Assembly: GCF_900109055.1 (NCBI RefSeq)
Contig: NZ_FOIV01000001.1
Coordinates: 354,682-418,681, forward strand
Origin: Prevotella sp. khp7
Lineage (GTDB): Bacteria > Bacteroidota > Bacteroidia > Bacteroidales > Bacteroidaceae
Length of the DNA: 64,000 bases
Direction: 5' to 3'
Shown here: positions 6,146 through 14,675 of the stretch, one piece after another
Position numbering within the stretch: position 1 is the first letter of the stretch
How the letters are laid out: each line of letters starts with the position of its first letter
Notes under the pieces: model-generated
What the model was told of the DNA's origin: nothing
The model's database searches: none
Seen by the model: the letters and a program-made list of their open reading frames with translations, nothing else
Translations under genes and position numbers: made by a program

Positions 6146-8614
6146 ATGGCCAAGAAAAAGAAAACCAGAAACGACAAAAACAGCTCCAGCCTGAGCGGTG
6201 TGCTGGGCTTTAAAGATATTTTCCTGAACGAAAGACTGAAATTCGTGTTTGGCGTGCTGCTGCTGGCAGTAGCCATCTACATGATGTTCGCCTTCATCTC
6301 GTATTTCACCACGGGAGAGGCTGACCAGAGCGTGATCGAAGACCCCAAGGAGGGCGAGCTGCTGAACCAGAATCACGAGTTCGCCAACACATGCGGCAGC
6401 ATGGGAGCCTACGTCTCGTGGTACTTCATCAAGCGATGCTTCGGACTGTCGGCCTTCCTGGTGCCCGTGTTCATCTTCCTGCTGAGCATTCATCTCATCA
6501 AGGCCTATCGCGTAAACCTGCTGAAATGGTTCCTCTCGCTGATGGTGCTGATGGTGTGGAGCTCGGTGACGTTCGCTAAATTCCTCTCGCCGCTCTTCGT
6601 CGACGCAAGCTATAACCCCGGGGGCGACCACGGTATGTTTATCAGCCAATATATCGAGAATCTCATAGGTACGCCAGGACTTTCGGCGCTGCTGGCTCTG
6701 GTGGCCATCGCCTTCCTGACCTATCTGAGCGCTGAGACCATCTTCGTGATACGCAAGATTCTGAACCCGTCGAAGTTTATCGACAAGGTGAAGTTCAAGG
6801 TAACGAACAACGACCCCGACGAGCCCGTGGAGTCGTATGAGGCTCAGATGAACGAGGAGGAAGAGCTGGTTTACGACGACCCCGCCACGCAGACCGTGGA
6901 GTTCAAGAGCAACGGCGACGCTGTGGTGATAGACGAGGGCTATCAGAACGAAGACAACAACGTCATCAGAACCAAAAAGCCCGAAAGGCACAGAGTGGCT
7001 GACAGCGAGGAGATGATGATGGAGGTTGAGGTGGCCAAGGGCGACGAGGAAGAGGCCGACGCCAACACGCTCGTCGACGCAGACAGCATGGAGCCCTACG
7101 ACCCCAAGCGCGACCTGGAGAACTACAGGTATCCGACGCTCGACCTGCTGAAGAAGTACGACAACGACGGAAAACCCTATATCGACATGGCGGAGCAGAC
7201 GGCCAACAAGAACCGCATCGTCGAGGTGTTGCGCACCTTCGGCGTCGAGATTGCCAGCATCAAGGCTACCGTGGGTCCTACGATCACGCTCTACGAGATT
7301 ACGCTGGCCCCTGGCGTGAGAATCTCGAAGGTACGCTCGCTCGAAGACGATATCGCGCTGAGCCTCTCGGCACTGGGCATCCGTATCATCGCGCCTATCC
7401 CTGGCAAGGGTACTATCGGTATCGAGGTGCCTAACGCCAAACCGTCGATCGTGTCGATGGAGTCGATCCTGAACTCGAAGAAGTTCCAGGAGAGCCAGAT
7501 GGAACTGCCTTGTGCGGTGGGTAAGACGATTACCAACGAGGTATTCATGTTCGACCTGGCCAAAGCGCCCCACTTGCTTGTGGCTGGTGCCACAGGACAG
7601 GGTAAGTCTGTGGGACTGAACGCCATCGTGACCTCTTTATTATATAAGAAGCATCCGAGCGAGCTGAAGATCGTGCTCGTCGACCCCAAGAAGGTGGAGT
7701 TCTCGATATACAACCCGCTGATTAACCACTTCCTGGCAAAGGTGCCCGACGAGGATGCCGACCCCATCATCACTGACGTGACGAAGGTGGTGCGCACGCT
7801 CAACTCGCTATGTAAGCTGATGGATACACGATACGACCTGCTCAAGGAGGTTGGCGCGAGAAACATCAAGGAATACAACAAGAAGTTTATCGAGCGCAGG
7901 ATTCCGCCTCGCAACGGACACGGATACATGCCGTATATCGTGGTCATCATCGATGAGTTCGGCGACCTGATTATGACGGCAGGAAAGGAGATCGAGCTGC
8001 CTATAGCCCGTATCGCACAGCTGGCGCGCGCGGTTGGTATCCACATGGTGATAGCCACTCAGCGACCTACGACGACCATCATCACTGGTAACATCAAGGC
8101 TAACTTCCCGGCCCGTATCGCCTTTAAGGTCTCTGCGGGCATCGACTCGAAGACCATCCTCGACCGTACGGGTGCCCAGCAGCTGATAGGTAAGGGCGAT
8201 ATGCTCTACCTGGGCGGCGCAGAGCCTATCCGTGTGCAGTGTGCCTTCGTGGATACGCCAGAGGTGGAGCGCATCAATGAGTTCATCGCCTCGCAGCAGA
8301 GCTTCAACATGCCGTTTGAGCTGCCAGAGCCTGATATGCCAGAGGCCGATATGGGCGGCATGGGCGAAAGGGATGTGGACATGCAGCACCTCGATCCGCT
8401 GTTTGAGGAAGCTGCCCACCTGATTGTGGTGAACCAGAGCGGAAGCACTTCGCTGATTCAGCGTAAGTTCGCTATCGGATACAACCGCGCAGGACGACTG
8501 ATGGATCAGCTGGAGAAGGCTGGCGTCGTGGGCGCAGCGATGGGCTCGAAACCGCGTGAGGTGATGATTCAGGACGAGAACAGTCTGAACAACCTGCTCA
8601 ACGCACTGAGGTGA
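6146..8614 (+). CDS. ftsK: DNA translocase FtsK/SpoIIIE
   Basis: FtsK pumps chromosomal DNA at the division septum and activates dimer resolution. The 822-residue product has an N-terminal membrane region with four helices (about residues 28-210), an acidic linker (about 215-340), the RecA-like motor with Walker A GATGQGKS at about 480-487 and Walker B VVIIDEFGDL near 600, and a C-terminal winged-helix gamma domain (about 750-822) that reads the polar guide sequences. The start at 6146 (MAKKKKTRN) is preferred because the -7 box at 6111-6118 lies just upstream and aaggaa precedes it; an in-frame ATG at 6128 is possible. It diverges from the exonuclease operon. Confidence 0.95.
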   Translation: MAKKKKTRNDKNSSSLSGVLGFKDIFLNERLKFVFGVLLLAVAIYMMFAFISYFTTGEADQSVIEDPKEGELLNQNHEFANTCGSMGAYVSWYFIKRCFGLSAFLVPVFIFLLSIHLIKAYRVNLLKWFLSLMVLMVWSSVTFAKFLSPLFVDASYNPGGDHGMFISQYIENLIGTPGLSALLALVAIAFLTYLSAETIFVIRKILNPSKFIDKVKFKVTNNDPDEPVESYEAQMNEEEELVYDDPATQTVEFKSNGDAVVIDEGYQNEDNNVIRTKKPERHRVADSEEMMMEVEVAKGDEEEADANTLVDADSMEPYDPKRDLENYRYPTLDLLKKYDNDGKPYIDMAEQTANKNRIVEVLRTFGVEIASIKATVGPTITLYEITLAPGVRISKVRSLEDDIALSLSALGIRIIAPIPGKGTIGIEVPNAKPSIVSMESILNSKKFQESQMELPCAVGKTITNEVFMFDLAKAPHLLVAGATGQGKSVGLNAIVTSLLYKKHPSELKIVLVDPKKVEFSIYNPLINHFLAKVPDEDADPIITDVTKVVRTLNSLCKLMDTRYDLLKEVGARNIKEYNKKFIERRIPPRNGHGYMPYIVVIIDEFGDLIMTAGKEIELPIARIAQLARAVGIHMVIATQRPTTTIITGNIKANFPARIAFKVSAGIDSKTILDRTGAQQLIGKGDMLYLGGAEPIRVQCAFVDTPEVERINEFIASQQSFNMPFELPEPDMPEADMGGMGERDVDMQHLDPLFEEAAHLIVVNQSGSTSLIQRKFAIGYNRAGRLMDQLEKAGVVGAAMGSKPREVMIQDENSLNNLLNALR

Positions 8615-8664
8615 AAAGTAAAAAGGTAAAAAGGTGAAAGGTAAAAAGGTAAAAAAGTAAAAAG
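8611..8664. repeat. Short A-rich tandem repeat (gtaaaaag units)
   Basis: Seven imperfect 7- to 8-base units of the form gtaaaaag fill the gap between the ftsK stop codon and the lolA-like gene, starting inside the last ftsK codon. The last units are followed by aaggat, a possible ribosome-binding site. Confidence 0.75.
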
Positions 8665-8674
8665 AATAAGGATA

Positions 8675-9289
8675 ATGAAAACAAACATGATCAAGATGGC
8701 AGTGATGGCGCTATTCACCATTCACTGTTCACTATTCACTGCAACGGCTCAGACAGCTAAGAGCGTGCTCGACAAGGCTGCCGCAAGCATCACGGTAAAA
8801 GAAGGCGTAAAGGCAAACTTCAGAATGTCGGGCACGCACGGAATGACAAACGGCTCGATCGCTATCAAAGGAAAGAAGTTCTACGCCACAACGCCACAGG
8901 CCACCATATGGTTTGACGGAAAGACCCAGTGGACCTATATGAAGAATAACGACGAGGTGAACATCAGCACGCCAACAGAGGCACAGCTGCAGGCTATCAA
9001 CCCCTACAACTTCATCAACCTCTATAAGAAGGGCTACAACTATACCTTGAACAAGTCGGGAAAGGACTATGTGGTGCATCTTACTGCGGCGACTGCTGAC
9101 AAGAAAATCAAAGAACTGTTTATCAGCGTCAGCAAAACGACGTATCAGCCTACTCAAGTAAAAATGCTACAGGGAAAGAAGTGGACCATCTTCGACATCA
9201 CAAACCTGAAGAAGCAGGCTATCAGCGACAGCCAGTTCCGCTTCAACTCGAAAGATTTCCCACAGGCAGAAGTTATTGATCTCAGATAA
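8675..9289 (+). CDS. lolA: LolA-like periplasmic lipoprotein carrier
   Basis: The 204-residue exported protein has a signal peptide ending at about residue 25 (TATAQ), followed by a LolA-like half beta-barrel: FRMSGTHGMTNGSIAIKGKKF early, then TPQATIWFDGKTQWTY at about residues 72-87. LolA carries lipoproteins from the inner-membrane LolCDE complex across the periplasm. Bacteroidetes homologues are divergent, so the role is inferred from fold. Oddly, the hydrophobic core of the signal peptide is encoded by a 7-base repeat (ttcacca/ttcactg/ttcacta/ttcactg, about 8714-8741). It lies 60 bases after ftsK on the same strand and could be co-transcribed with it; ftsK-lolA adjacency is common in the phylum. 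Confidence 0.82.
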   Translation: MKTNMIKMAVMALFTIHCSLFTATAQTAKSVLDKAAASITVKEGVKANFRMSGTHGMTNGSIAIKGKKFYATTPQATIWFDGKTQWTYMKNNDEVNISTPTEAQLQAINPYNFINLYKKGYNYTLNKSGKDYVVHLTAATADKKIKELFISVSKTTYQPTQVKMLQGKKWTIFDITNLKKQAISDSQFRFNSKDFPQAEVIDLR

Positions 9290-9306
9290 TACCCCTCTTC
9301 GACAAT

Positions 9307-10788
9307 ATGAACAGATTCCAACTATACAAGTTACTCCGTAAGAACACAACCCTGAGTTATAAGCGCAGTCCGGCATTCGAACAGAACAAGTGGGCCAAGG
9401 CCATTATCTATGTGGGCGGCGCCTTTTTCGCCATCTATCTCATTATGTACGGAACGCTGATCGGTATGACCGCAGAAGGCGATGTTGGCACGATGATAGC
9501 AGCCATGACCCTTGTGATGCCTATCGACTTCATGCTGAGATTCATCGTTCAGACCACTCCGGGCATGATGGTGAAACCGTATATCCTGCAGCCTATCTCG
9601 CGCTATACGGCCATCGAGTGCTTCCTCATATCTGAGCATGTGAGTGCCTACAACCTGTTGTGGTTGGCGATGTTCATCCCCTACTCTGTCATCATCCTGG
9701 TGGGCGGAGCTGGCTTCGGACCTATGCTGCTCGAACTGCTGACTGTAGAGCTGCTGATTATCTTCAACAGTCAGATCTATCTCTTCTTCCGCACGCTCAT
9801 CAATCGCAACGTGCTGTGGTTCATCCCTGCTGCCGCATTCTATGCGCTGCCCTTCAGTCCTGCGCTGATCACGATGAACAAGAAGGTGATCAACAAAATG
9901 ATCGATACCTATATTGAGGTTGGCACAAGCTGGTACTTCATCCTTATCGTTCTGGCGCTGATTGTCGCGCTGTTCTTCATCAACCGCTGGTTCCAGTTCA
10001 AATATGTCTACGAGGAGATTTCGAAGAAGGAGGAGCGCAAACTGAAGCACGTATCGCAGTTCAGTTTCCTGAACCGTTTCGGCATCGTGGGAGAATACCT
10101 GAAGATCGAACTGAAGTCGAACATGCGCAACAAGACCATGCGCTCGCGTTGTATCATCAGTCTGACGGTGGTGATCTTCTTCTCGCTGATCATTGCCTAT
10201 ACAGAAATCTATAACGGGGAACTGGCGCTGAACTTCTGGGGTATGTACTGCTTTGCTATCTACGGCATCACGGTCTTGGTGAAGATCATGGGTCAGGAGG
10301 GCAACTATATCGACTTGCTGATGACACATCGCGAAAACATCATCGCCGTGCTCGAGGCTAAGTACTGGTTCTATACCGCCGTACTCGTCATCCCATTCTT
10401 CATCATGCTGCCTGCCGTGTTTACTGGCAAATACAGCGTGCTGATGCTGCTGGCATATATGCTGATGACTGCAGGACTGCTGCACTTCATCATCTTCCAG
10501 TTGGCTGTCTACAACAAACAGACGCTGCCGCTTCAGCAGAAGATGACGGCCAAAGGAAACTTTGAGAACGGCAGACAGCTGGCTATCGAACTGACGGCTC
10601 TCATCGGACCTATCGTGTTGACGAGCATAGGACTCTATACCATCGGGATGACGAACACTTATCTCGTCATGATTGGCATCGGAGGCGCCTTCGTCGCAAC
10701 ACATAAATTATGGATCAGAAACATCTATAAGCGCATGATGGAGCGCAGATATGAGAACTTAGAAGGTTTCCACGGCACAAGACAATAA
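9307..10788 (+). CDS. DUF5687 family integral membrane protein (ABC-permease-like)
   Basis: The 493-residue protein has about ten to twelve hydrophobic segments, a cytoplasmic basic loop near residues 230-270 (YEEISKKEERKLKHV), and the N-terminal WxRSPxFxxN-like segment of DUF5687 (KRSPAFEQNKWAKA). The family resembles ABC-2-type permeases and is often encoded beside an ATP-binding subunit. No ATPase gene flanks it here, so any partner is encoded elsewhere or absent. It begins 17 bases after the lolA stop codon, suggesting read-through from ftsK-lolA. Substrate unknown. Confidence 0.78.
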   Translation: MNRFQLYKLLRKNTTLSYKRSPAFEQNKWAKAIIYVGGAFFAIYLIMYGTLIGMTAEGDVGTMIAAMTLVMPIDFMLRFIVQTTPGMMVKPYILQPISRYTAIECFLISEHVSAYNLLWLAMFIPYSVIILVGGAGFGPMLLELLTVELLIIFNSQIYLFFRTLINRNVLWFIPAAAFYALPFSPALITMNKKVINKMIDTYIEVGTSWYFILIVLALIVALFFINRWFQFKYVYEEISKKEERKLKHVSQFSFLNRFGIVGEYLKIELKSNMRNKTMRSRCIISLTVVIFFSLIIAYTEIYNGELALNFWGMYCFAIYGITVLVKIMGQEGNYIDLLMTHRENIIAVLEAKYWFYTAVLVIPFFIMLPAVFTGKYSVLMLLAYMLMTAGLLHFIIFQLAVYNKQTLPLQQKMTAKGNFENGRQLAIELTALIGPIVLTSIGLYTIGMTNTYLVMIGIGGAFVATHKLWIRNIYKRMMERRYENLEGFHGTRQ

Positions 10789-10814
10789 CTTTTTTGAAGA
10801 AAATCGCCAAAAAG

Positions 10815-10846
10815 TTTGGTGGAATCAAAAAAAGTGCGTACCTTTG
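10815..10846 (+). promoter_or_regulatory. Promoter of the tRNA-Lys pair
   Basis: TTTG at 10815-10818 and TACCTTTG at 10839-10846 are exactly 20 bp apart. The -7 box ends 21 bases before the first tRNA. Confidence 0.8.
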
Positions 10847-10867
10847 CACCCGCAAAACAAAAATGAT

Positions 10868-10940
10868 GCACCCGTAGCTCAGTTGGTAGAGCACCTGACT
10901 CTTAATCAGGGTGTCCAGAGTTCGAGCCTCTGCGGGTGTA
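10868..10940 (+). tRNA. tRNA-Lys(CTT), copy 1
   Basis: A 73-base cloverleaf: acceptor gcacccg/cgggtgt, D arm gctc/gagc, anticodon loop ctcttaa with anticodon CTT, T arm cagag-ttcgagc-ctctg, discriminator A. CCA is not encoded. Confidence 0.97.
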
Positions 10941-10982
10941 CAAAAGGGAGGAAAGAAACCTCCTTTCATCATGAAAAGGGAT

Positions 10983-11055
10983 GCACCCGTAGCTCAGTTG
11001 GTAGAGCACCTGACTCTTAATCAGGGTGTCCAGAGTTCGAGCCTCTGCGGGTGTA
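10983..11055 (+). tRNA. tRNA-Lys(CTT), copy 2
   Basis: Identical over all 73 bases to the copy at 10868 and separated from it by 42 bases that can form a small hairpin. The two are presumably processed from one transcript. Confidence 0.97.
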
Positions 11056-11063
11056 CAAAGAGT

Positions 11064-11107
11064 TAGAGAGAGATGAGTTTTAAAAAGACTTGTCTCTCTA
11101 TTTTTTT
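11064..11107 (+). terminator. Terminator of the tRNA-Lys transcript
   Basis: The arms tagagagaga and tgtctctcta pair with one mismatch and are followed by a run of seven T. It overlaps an upstream in-frame ATG (11073) of the next gene, so that longer start is unlikely. Confidence 0.75.
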
Positions 11108-11126
11108 ACTAAATTATCAAAACCGT

Positions 11127-11516
11127 ATGATTAACAAGAAACTGAAGGCTGCCGCAATTCTTATGATTATTCACGGCGCTATGATTGAAGCGATTCCTTC
11201 GCTGCTGATGATGCCCTCTATCGCCTCAGGCCTTGGCGGGACAGAAATGCCCCCTATCTTTGCCATCGACTTCTTTAAGGACAATCTGATGCTGATGATG
11301 CCTATGGCCGTTATGTTTGGTATCACAAGGGTTATTGGCGCGATGGGCGTACTGAAAAACAGAATGTGGGGATTCTACCTCTCTGTGATAAACTGTGTGA
11401 TAACCATGAACCTGATGCTGTTCATGATTCCTGCAGGAATAGCAGACGGCATCCTGGCATGCTCGGCACTGATACTGTTGCTGACAGGATACTTCGGAAA
11501 GCAGACCATCAGATAA
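11127..11516 (+). CDS. Small membrane protein of unknown function
   Basis: The 129-residue product is very hydrophobic, with four predicted membrane helices (about residues 5-25, 48-68, 75-95 and 100-122) joined by short loops, and is rich in Met. I do not recognise the family. The start at 11127 (MINKKLKAAA) is preferred to an ATG at 11073 because the latter sits in the left arm of the tRNA terminator. It is flanked by terminators on both sides and appears monocistronic. Confidence 0.65.
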   Translation: MINKKLKAAAILMIIHGAMIEAIPSLLMMPSIASGLGGTEMPPIFAIDFFKDNLMLMMPMAVMFGITRVIGAMGVLKNRMWGFYLSVINCVITMNLMLFMIPAGIADGILACSALILLLTGYFGKQTIR

Positions 11517-11527
11517 TACAAAAAAAC

Positions 11528-11554
11528 AGAGGCATCCCCAAAAGGAATGCCTCT
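11528..11554 (+). terminator. Terminator hairpin after the small membrane protein gene
   Basis: Perfect 8-bp arms agaggcat and atgcctct, A-rich before and T-rich after (ctatttca). It may also serve the converging gene that ends at 11593. Confidence 0.75.
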
Positions 11555-11592
11555 ATTTCAATAACAACAATAACCTTATTATATTGTGATTC

Positions 11593-11955
11593 TTACTTGT
11601 TGAGACCACGATTGTTGATGGTGGCGTTCAGCAGACGAAGGTAAGTGTGCATCTGATCCTCATCGAGTACACGACGCATGCTCTTAACATCGTTCTTGAT
11701 AGCCTTCTCAACCATTGAGTCGCGATCGCTGTTACCATAGTGAGCAGCAAACATCAGCTCTGAAGCGAAAGTCTTGTGAATGTTCTCTACAGCGTCCTTC
11801 TGGAAACCGTCCAGCTTCAGGGTCTGAGCGAGCTTGTCGCAATTAATGTTCAACTCGTAAGCCTCTGCGTTCTTAACCTCGGCTACTTTCTCGTCCTCAG
11901 CAAATGCGGTTGTCATACTCAGCATTGCTACCATTGTCAAAATCATCTTTTTCAT
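11593..11955 (-). CDS. Small exported alpha-helical protein, unknown function
   Basis: The product is 120 residues: a signal peptide ending in TAFA at about residue 18, then about 100 mostly helical, charged residues (LAQTLKLDGFQKDAVENIHKTFASE and DQMHTYLRLLN are parts). The pattern of helices with a late MRRVLDEDQ segment recalls small periplasmic Spy/CpxP-like stress proteins, but I see no LTxxQ motif, so that is only a resemblance. It has its own well-formed promoter at 12045-12076 and a leader of about 90 bases. Confidence 0.7.
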   Translation of the reverse strand: MKKMILTMVAMLSMTTAFAEDEKVAEVKNAEAYELNINCDKLAQTLKLDGFQKDAVENIHKTFASELMFAAHYGNSDRDSMVEKAIKNDVKSMRRVLDEDQMHTYLRLLNATINNRGLNK

Positions 11956-12044
11956 CTTTTTACCTTTCTTTCTTTACTCGGAACGGTGTGTCGAGCCGCC
12001 CTACTTTAATAATTAATTTGTTATCCTTATGTCTTTTGACGGTG

Positions 12045-12076
12045 CAAAGGTACAACGATTTTTGATACTGAACAAA
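12045..12076 (-). promoter_or_regulatory. Promoter of the small exported helical protein
   Basis: Minus strand: TTTG at 12073-12076 and TACCTTTG at 12045-12052, 20 bp apart. Confidence 0.8.
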
Positions 12077-12170
12077 CAATTTGTGAGTTTGTGTGCGAAC
12101 ACAGCCTTTTTATTGATACAAATCAAATATCCTATATCATTAGAATTTTTTAATCAAATTCAAATAAACC

Positions 12171-12202
12171 TTTGGTAATTACAAATAAAAGTGTTACCTT
12201 TG
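12171..12202 (+). promoter_or_regulatory. Promoter of the histidine-type phosphatase gene
   Basis: TTTG at 12171-12174 and TACCTTTG at 12195-12202, 20 bp apart; the start codon follows about 55 bases later. It is divergent from the promoter at 12045-12076. Confidence 0.8.
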
Positions 12203-12256
12203 CACGGTTTTAAATAACAACTTATAATCAACCAACATAGAATAACTTTATTATTT

Positions 12257-13558
12257 ATGAAAAAAATCATTACCTGCCTATTATTGGCTAGTACAGTTGC
12301 CGCCTCGGCACAAATCGCCCGTTTCTCGGGCAAGTCAGCTTTGGAAGAAATTACGGAAGACAAGTTCTTGGCTGCTGGTAACATGGTCGACTACGACCGT
12401 CTGCCCAAAGGCAAGCTGACACCTACCCCTAAAGGTTACGAACCTTATTATTTCTCACACTACGGTCGTCATGGAGCACGCTATCTGCTCGAAGAGAACG
12501 ATTATGCCATGCCCGTACAGACGCTGCGCAAAGCAAAGTTCGCAGGCAAGCTGACACCTCTGGGTGACAAGGTGCTGGCAAAACTAGACTCAATGCAGAA
12601 GACTACAAAGGATCGTCTGGGCGACCTGACGGCTGTTGGTCAGCGTCAGCATCACGGCATCGCCAAGCGTATGACTCAGAACTTCCCAGAGATTTTCAAG
12701 AGTCCCAACCTGCCCATACATTCTGTATCTACAACCTCTATCCGCGCTATCATCTCAATGATGGCAGAGTGTGAGGAGTTTCAGGCTGCCAACCCTTCGG
12801 CTCGTATCTACAACGATGCCAGCAAGGCTGATATGTTCTATATGAACTATTCGCCCTCACGTCAAGGTGGCGGCGGTGGCGGTATGCCTCAGATGAACGT
12901 CATGAGGGCTATGCAGAAGCAGCAGGCCATGAGCGACAGCCTGAAGCATCCAGAACGCCTGATGGAGCAGCTCTTCAACGATCAGCACTGGGTATATCTG
13001 AATGTACAGACGGGATCGCTGATGAGTAAGATCGCTGATGTTGCACTCAACATGCAAAGCCATGATGGCGACGACTCGCTGCTGGAACTGTTTACTCCTG
13101 AAGAGTTGCGCGACTTGTGGCGCAGCAACAACCTCTATTGGTATATCCTCTACAGCAACGCGCCTCAGACGGGACACAAGATGCCCTGGAACCAGAAGAA
13201 CTTGCTGAAGAACATTATCGAGACTGCTGACACCGTAACCCAGGTTCAGGCTTCGCTCAGATTCGGACATGATACCGTCGTGCTGCCTCTGGCTTGTATG
13301 CTCGACCTCGACGGAAGCGCTGTATCAGTGGACAATCTCGACGAACTCGAGAATTCGTTCCGAAACTATTATCTGATTCCTACAGGCAGCAACGTACAGT
13401 TTATCTTCTATCGCCCCAAGAAAGATAAGGATGGCGAAAAGCTGGTGAAGGTATTGCTGAACGAGCGCGAAGCAAAGCTACCACTCGAGACCGACAACTG
13501 GCCCTACTACAAATGGTCGGACGTTCGCGAATATTATCTGGCACTATTAAACAAGTAA
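12257..13558 (+). CDS. Exported histidine-type acid phosphatase (phytase/MINPP-like)
   Basis: Histidine acid phosphatases remove phosphate from organic esters such as inositol phosphates through a phosphohistidine. The 433-residue product has a signal peptide ending SAQ at about residue 20, the catalytic motif GRHGARY at about residues 73-79 (RHGxR, nucleophile His), and the proton-donor motif GHD near residue 337. Secreted members in gut Bacteroides are inositol polyphosphate phosphatases, so phytate-type substrates are a reasonable guess but not shown. An oddity is a run of six glycines near residue 205 (RQGGGGGGMPQMN) in a surface insertion. It is monocistronic, with its own promoter and terminator. 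Confidence 0.85.
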   Translation: MKKIITCLLLASTVAASAQIARFSGKSALEEITEDKFLAAGNMVDYDRLPKGKLTPTPKGYEPYYFSHYGRHGARYLLEENDYAMPVQTLRKAKFAGKLTPLGDKVLAKLDSMQKTTKDRLGDLTAVGQRQHHGIAKRMTQNFPEIFKSPNLPIHSVSTTSIRAIISMMAECEEFQAANPSARIYNDASKADMFYMNYSPSRQGGGGGGMPQMNVMRAMQKQQAMSDSLKHPERLMEQLFNDQHWVYLNVQTGSLMSKIADVALNMQSHDGDDSLLELFTPEELRDLWRSNNLYWYILYSNAPQTGHKMPWNQKNLLKNIIETADTVTQVQASLRFGHDTVVLPLACMLDLDGSAVSVDNLDELENSFRNYYLIPTGSNVQFIFYRPKKDKDGEKLVKVLLNEREAKLPLETDNWPYYKWSDVREYYLALLNK

Positions 13559-13580
13559 GGTATAGCCCTTCGATAAAAGA

Positions 13581-13612
13581 AAGAGAGCAGCCCTCGTCGG
13601 GACTGCTCTCTT
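13581..13612 (+). terminator. Terminator after the histidine-type phosphatase gene
   Basis: The arms gagagcagccc and gggactgctctc, with one bulge, are followed by tttt. The hairpin starts 22 bases after the stop codon. Confidence 0.8.
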
Positions 13613-13684
13613 TTCTGTTTAACAAATAGGGGAACTCCTATCGACATATAGGGAATACCCCTAGGCTGTGTTATGAAGAACCAA

Positions 13685-13692
13685 TACCTTTG
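13685..13692 (+). promoter_or_regulatory. -7 box (TACCTTTG) for the gene at 13721
   Basis: A full TAnnTTTG match 28 bases before the ATG at 13721; no clear -33 element. Confidence 0.6.
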
Positions 13693-13720
13693 CAGTAGTA
13701 ATAAAACAAACAGTGAAAGT

Positions 13721-14479
13721 ATGAAACAGCTATTTGCAACTCTACTCATGATGCTCTTCGCATCAACCGTCTCAGCCAGTCAGGTTGGCGTCTACTGCAT
13801 GATGGCCGCCGAGGGAACGGAAGTCTATTCCGACAATAATATCCGACTGAAGATTGTACTGACAACAGACGGCACAGCCCTCCTCGAAATCTCGAACCTT
13901 ACCAGCAAGATCATCTACGTAGACCGAGGCCGTTCGTTCTCATGGGTCAACGGCATGTCGAGACCTCTGGATATTTCGCCCTTCTACGAGAACCGTCTAC
14001 AGGCCATAGCTCCTCACGGCACCACACCAATCTATGTATGGGAACATCTGCCACTATTGCTTAATCCTGATATGATATATATAGGTAAACCCAGCGAATG
14101 GTTCTCAAAGCGCTGTAAGGGTAAGTTTCTGGATACAGGGAGGAAGTTCACCAAGGGGAGCAAACGTCGCTACACTCGTAACAGGACACCATTATTGCTG
14201 GGGGCCGACATACAATATAGTTTCAAGGAACTTGGCGAGCCTGAGACCAGAGCTACGGTGTCTGACTATGTAGAGACCATCAGAATCGACTCACGCAACT
14301 ATGTGAGCAAATATGGCCGACTGCAACAGACCAATATGTTCTCAAAGCCCTGCTTTGCCTTTCGCAGCGGCAAGTCCACGGGTACGATTCTTGGCGAATG
14401 CTTAAGCGTTGCCGCAGTAGCGGGAGTGGTTCTTATCTGTACCGCAGCAACACCAGATGAGCCTGATTTTGATTGGTAA
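13721..14479 (+). CDS. Exported protein of unknown function
   Basis: The 252-residue product has a signal peptide (residues 1-20, ending VSAS) followed by an all-beta-looking region: TDGTALLEISNLTSKIIYVDRG suggests an Ig-like or chaperone-like strand pattern. A hydrophobic segment near the C terminus (LSVAAVAGVVLICTAA) is followed by an acidic tail (TPDEPDFDW), so it may be anchored C-terminally. I do not recognise the family. The start at 13721 is chosen because a -7 box lies at 13685; an ATG at 13673 is upstream of that promoter. Confidence 0.65.
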   Translation: MKQLFATLLMMLFASTVSASQVGVYCMMAAEGTEVYSDNNIRLKIVLTTDGTALLEISNLTSKIIYVDRGRSFSWVNGMSRPLDISPFYENRLQAIAPHGTTPIYVWEHLPLLLNPDMIYIGKPSEWFSKRCKGKFLDTGRKFTKGSKRRYTRNRTPLLLGADIQYSFKELGEPETRATVSDYVETIRIDSRNYVSKYGRLQQTNMFSKPCFAFRSGKSTGTILGECLSVAAVAGVVLICTAATPDEPDFDW

Positions 14480-14522
14480 ACGATAAAAGAAAGAGATTTC
14501 AACGAAAAAAAGAGGTCTAAAA

Positions 14523-14554
14523 TTTGCATGTACCAAATAAAATGAGTACTTTTG
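14523..14554 (+). promoter_or_regulatory. Promoter of the tRNA-Thr/tRNA-Gly unit
   Basis: TTTG at 14523-14526 and TACTTTTG at 14547-14554, 20 bp apart. Confidence 0.8.
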
Positions 14555-14572
14555 CACCCGCTAAAGGTGATT

Positions 14573-14645
<73 letters not shown>

Positions 14646-14675
14646 CATAAGGAATAATCAGAAACTTTATTTATT

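Noticed and set aside
6110..7573. A 487-codon minus-strand frame opposite ftsK
   Set aside because: It is antisense to conserved FtsK sequence, is rich in His, Arg and Gln, has no known domain, and is explained by the codon bias of the + strand gene.
9331..10704. A 457-codon minus-strand frame opposite the DUF5687 gene
   Set aside because: The His-, Asp- and Gln-rich translation is a typical antisense shadow of a membrane-protein gene.
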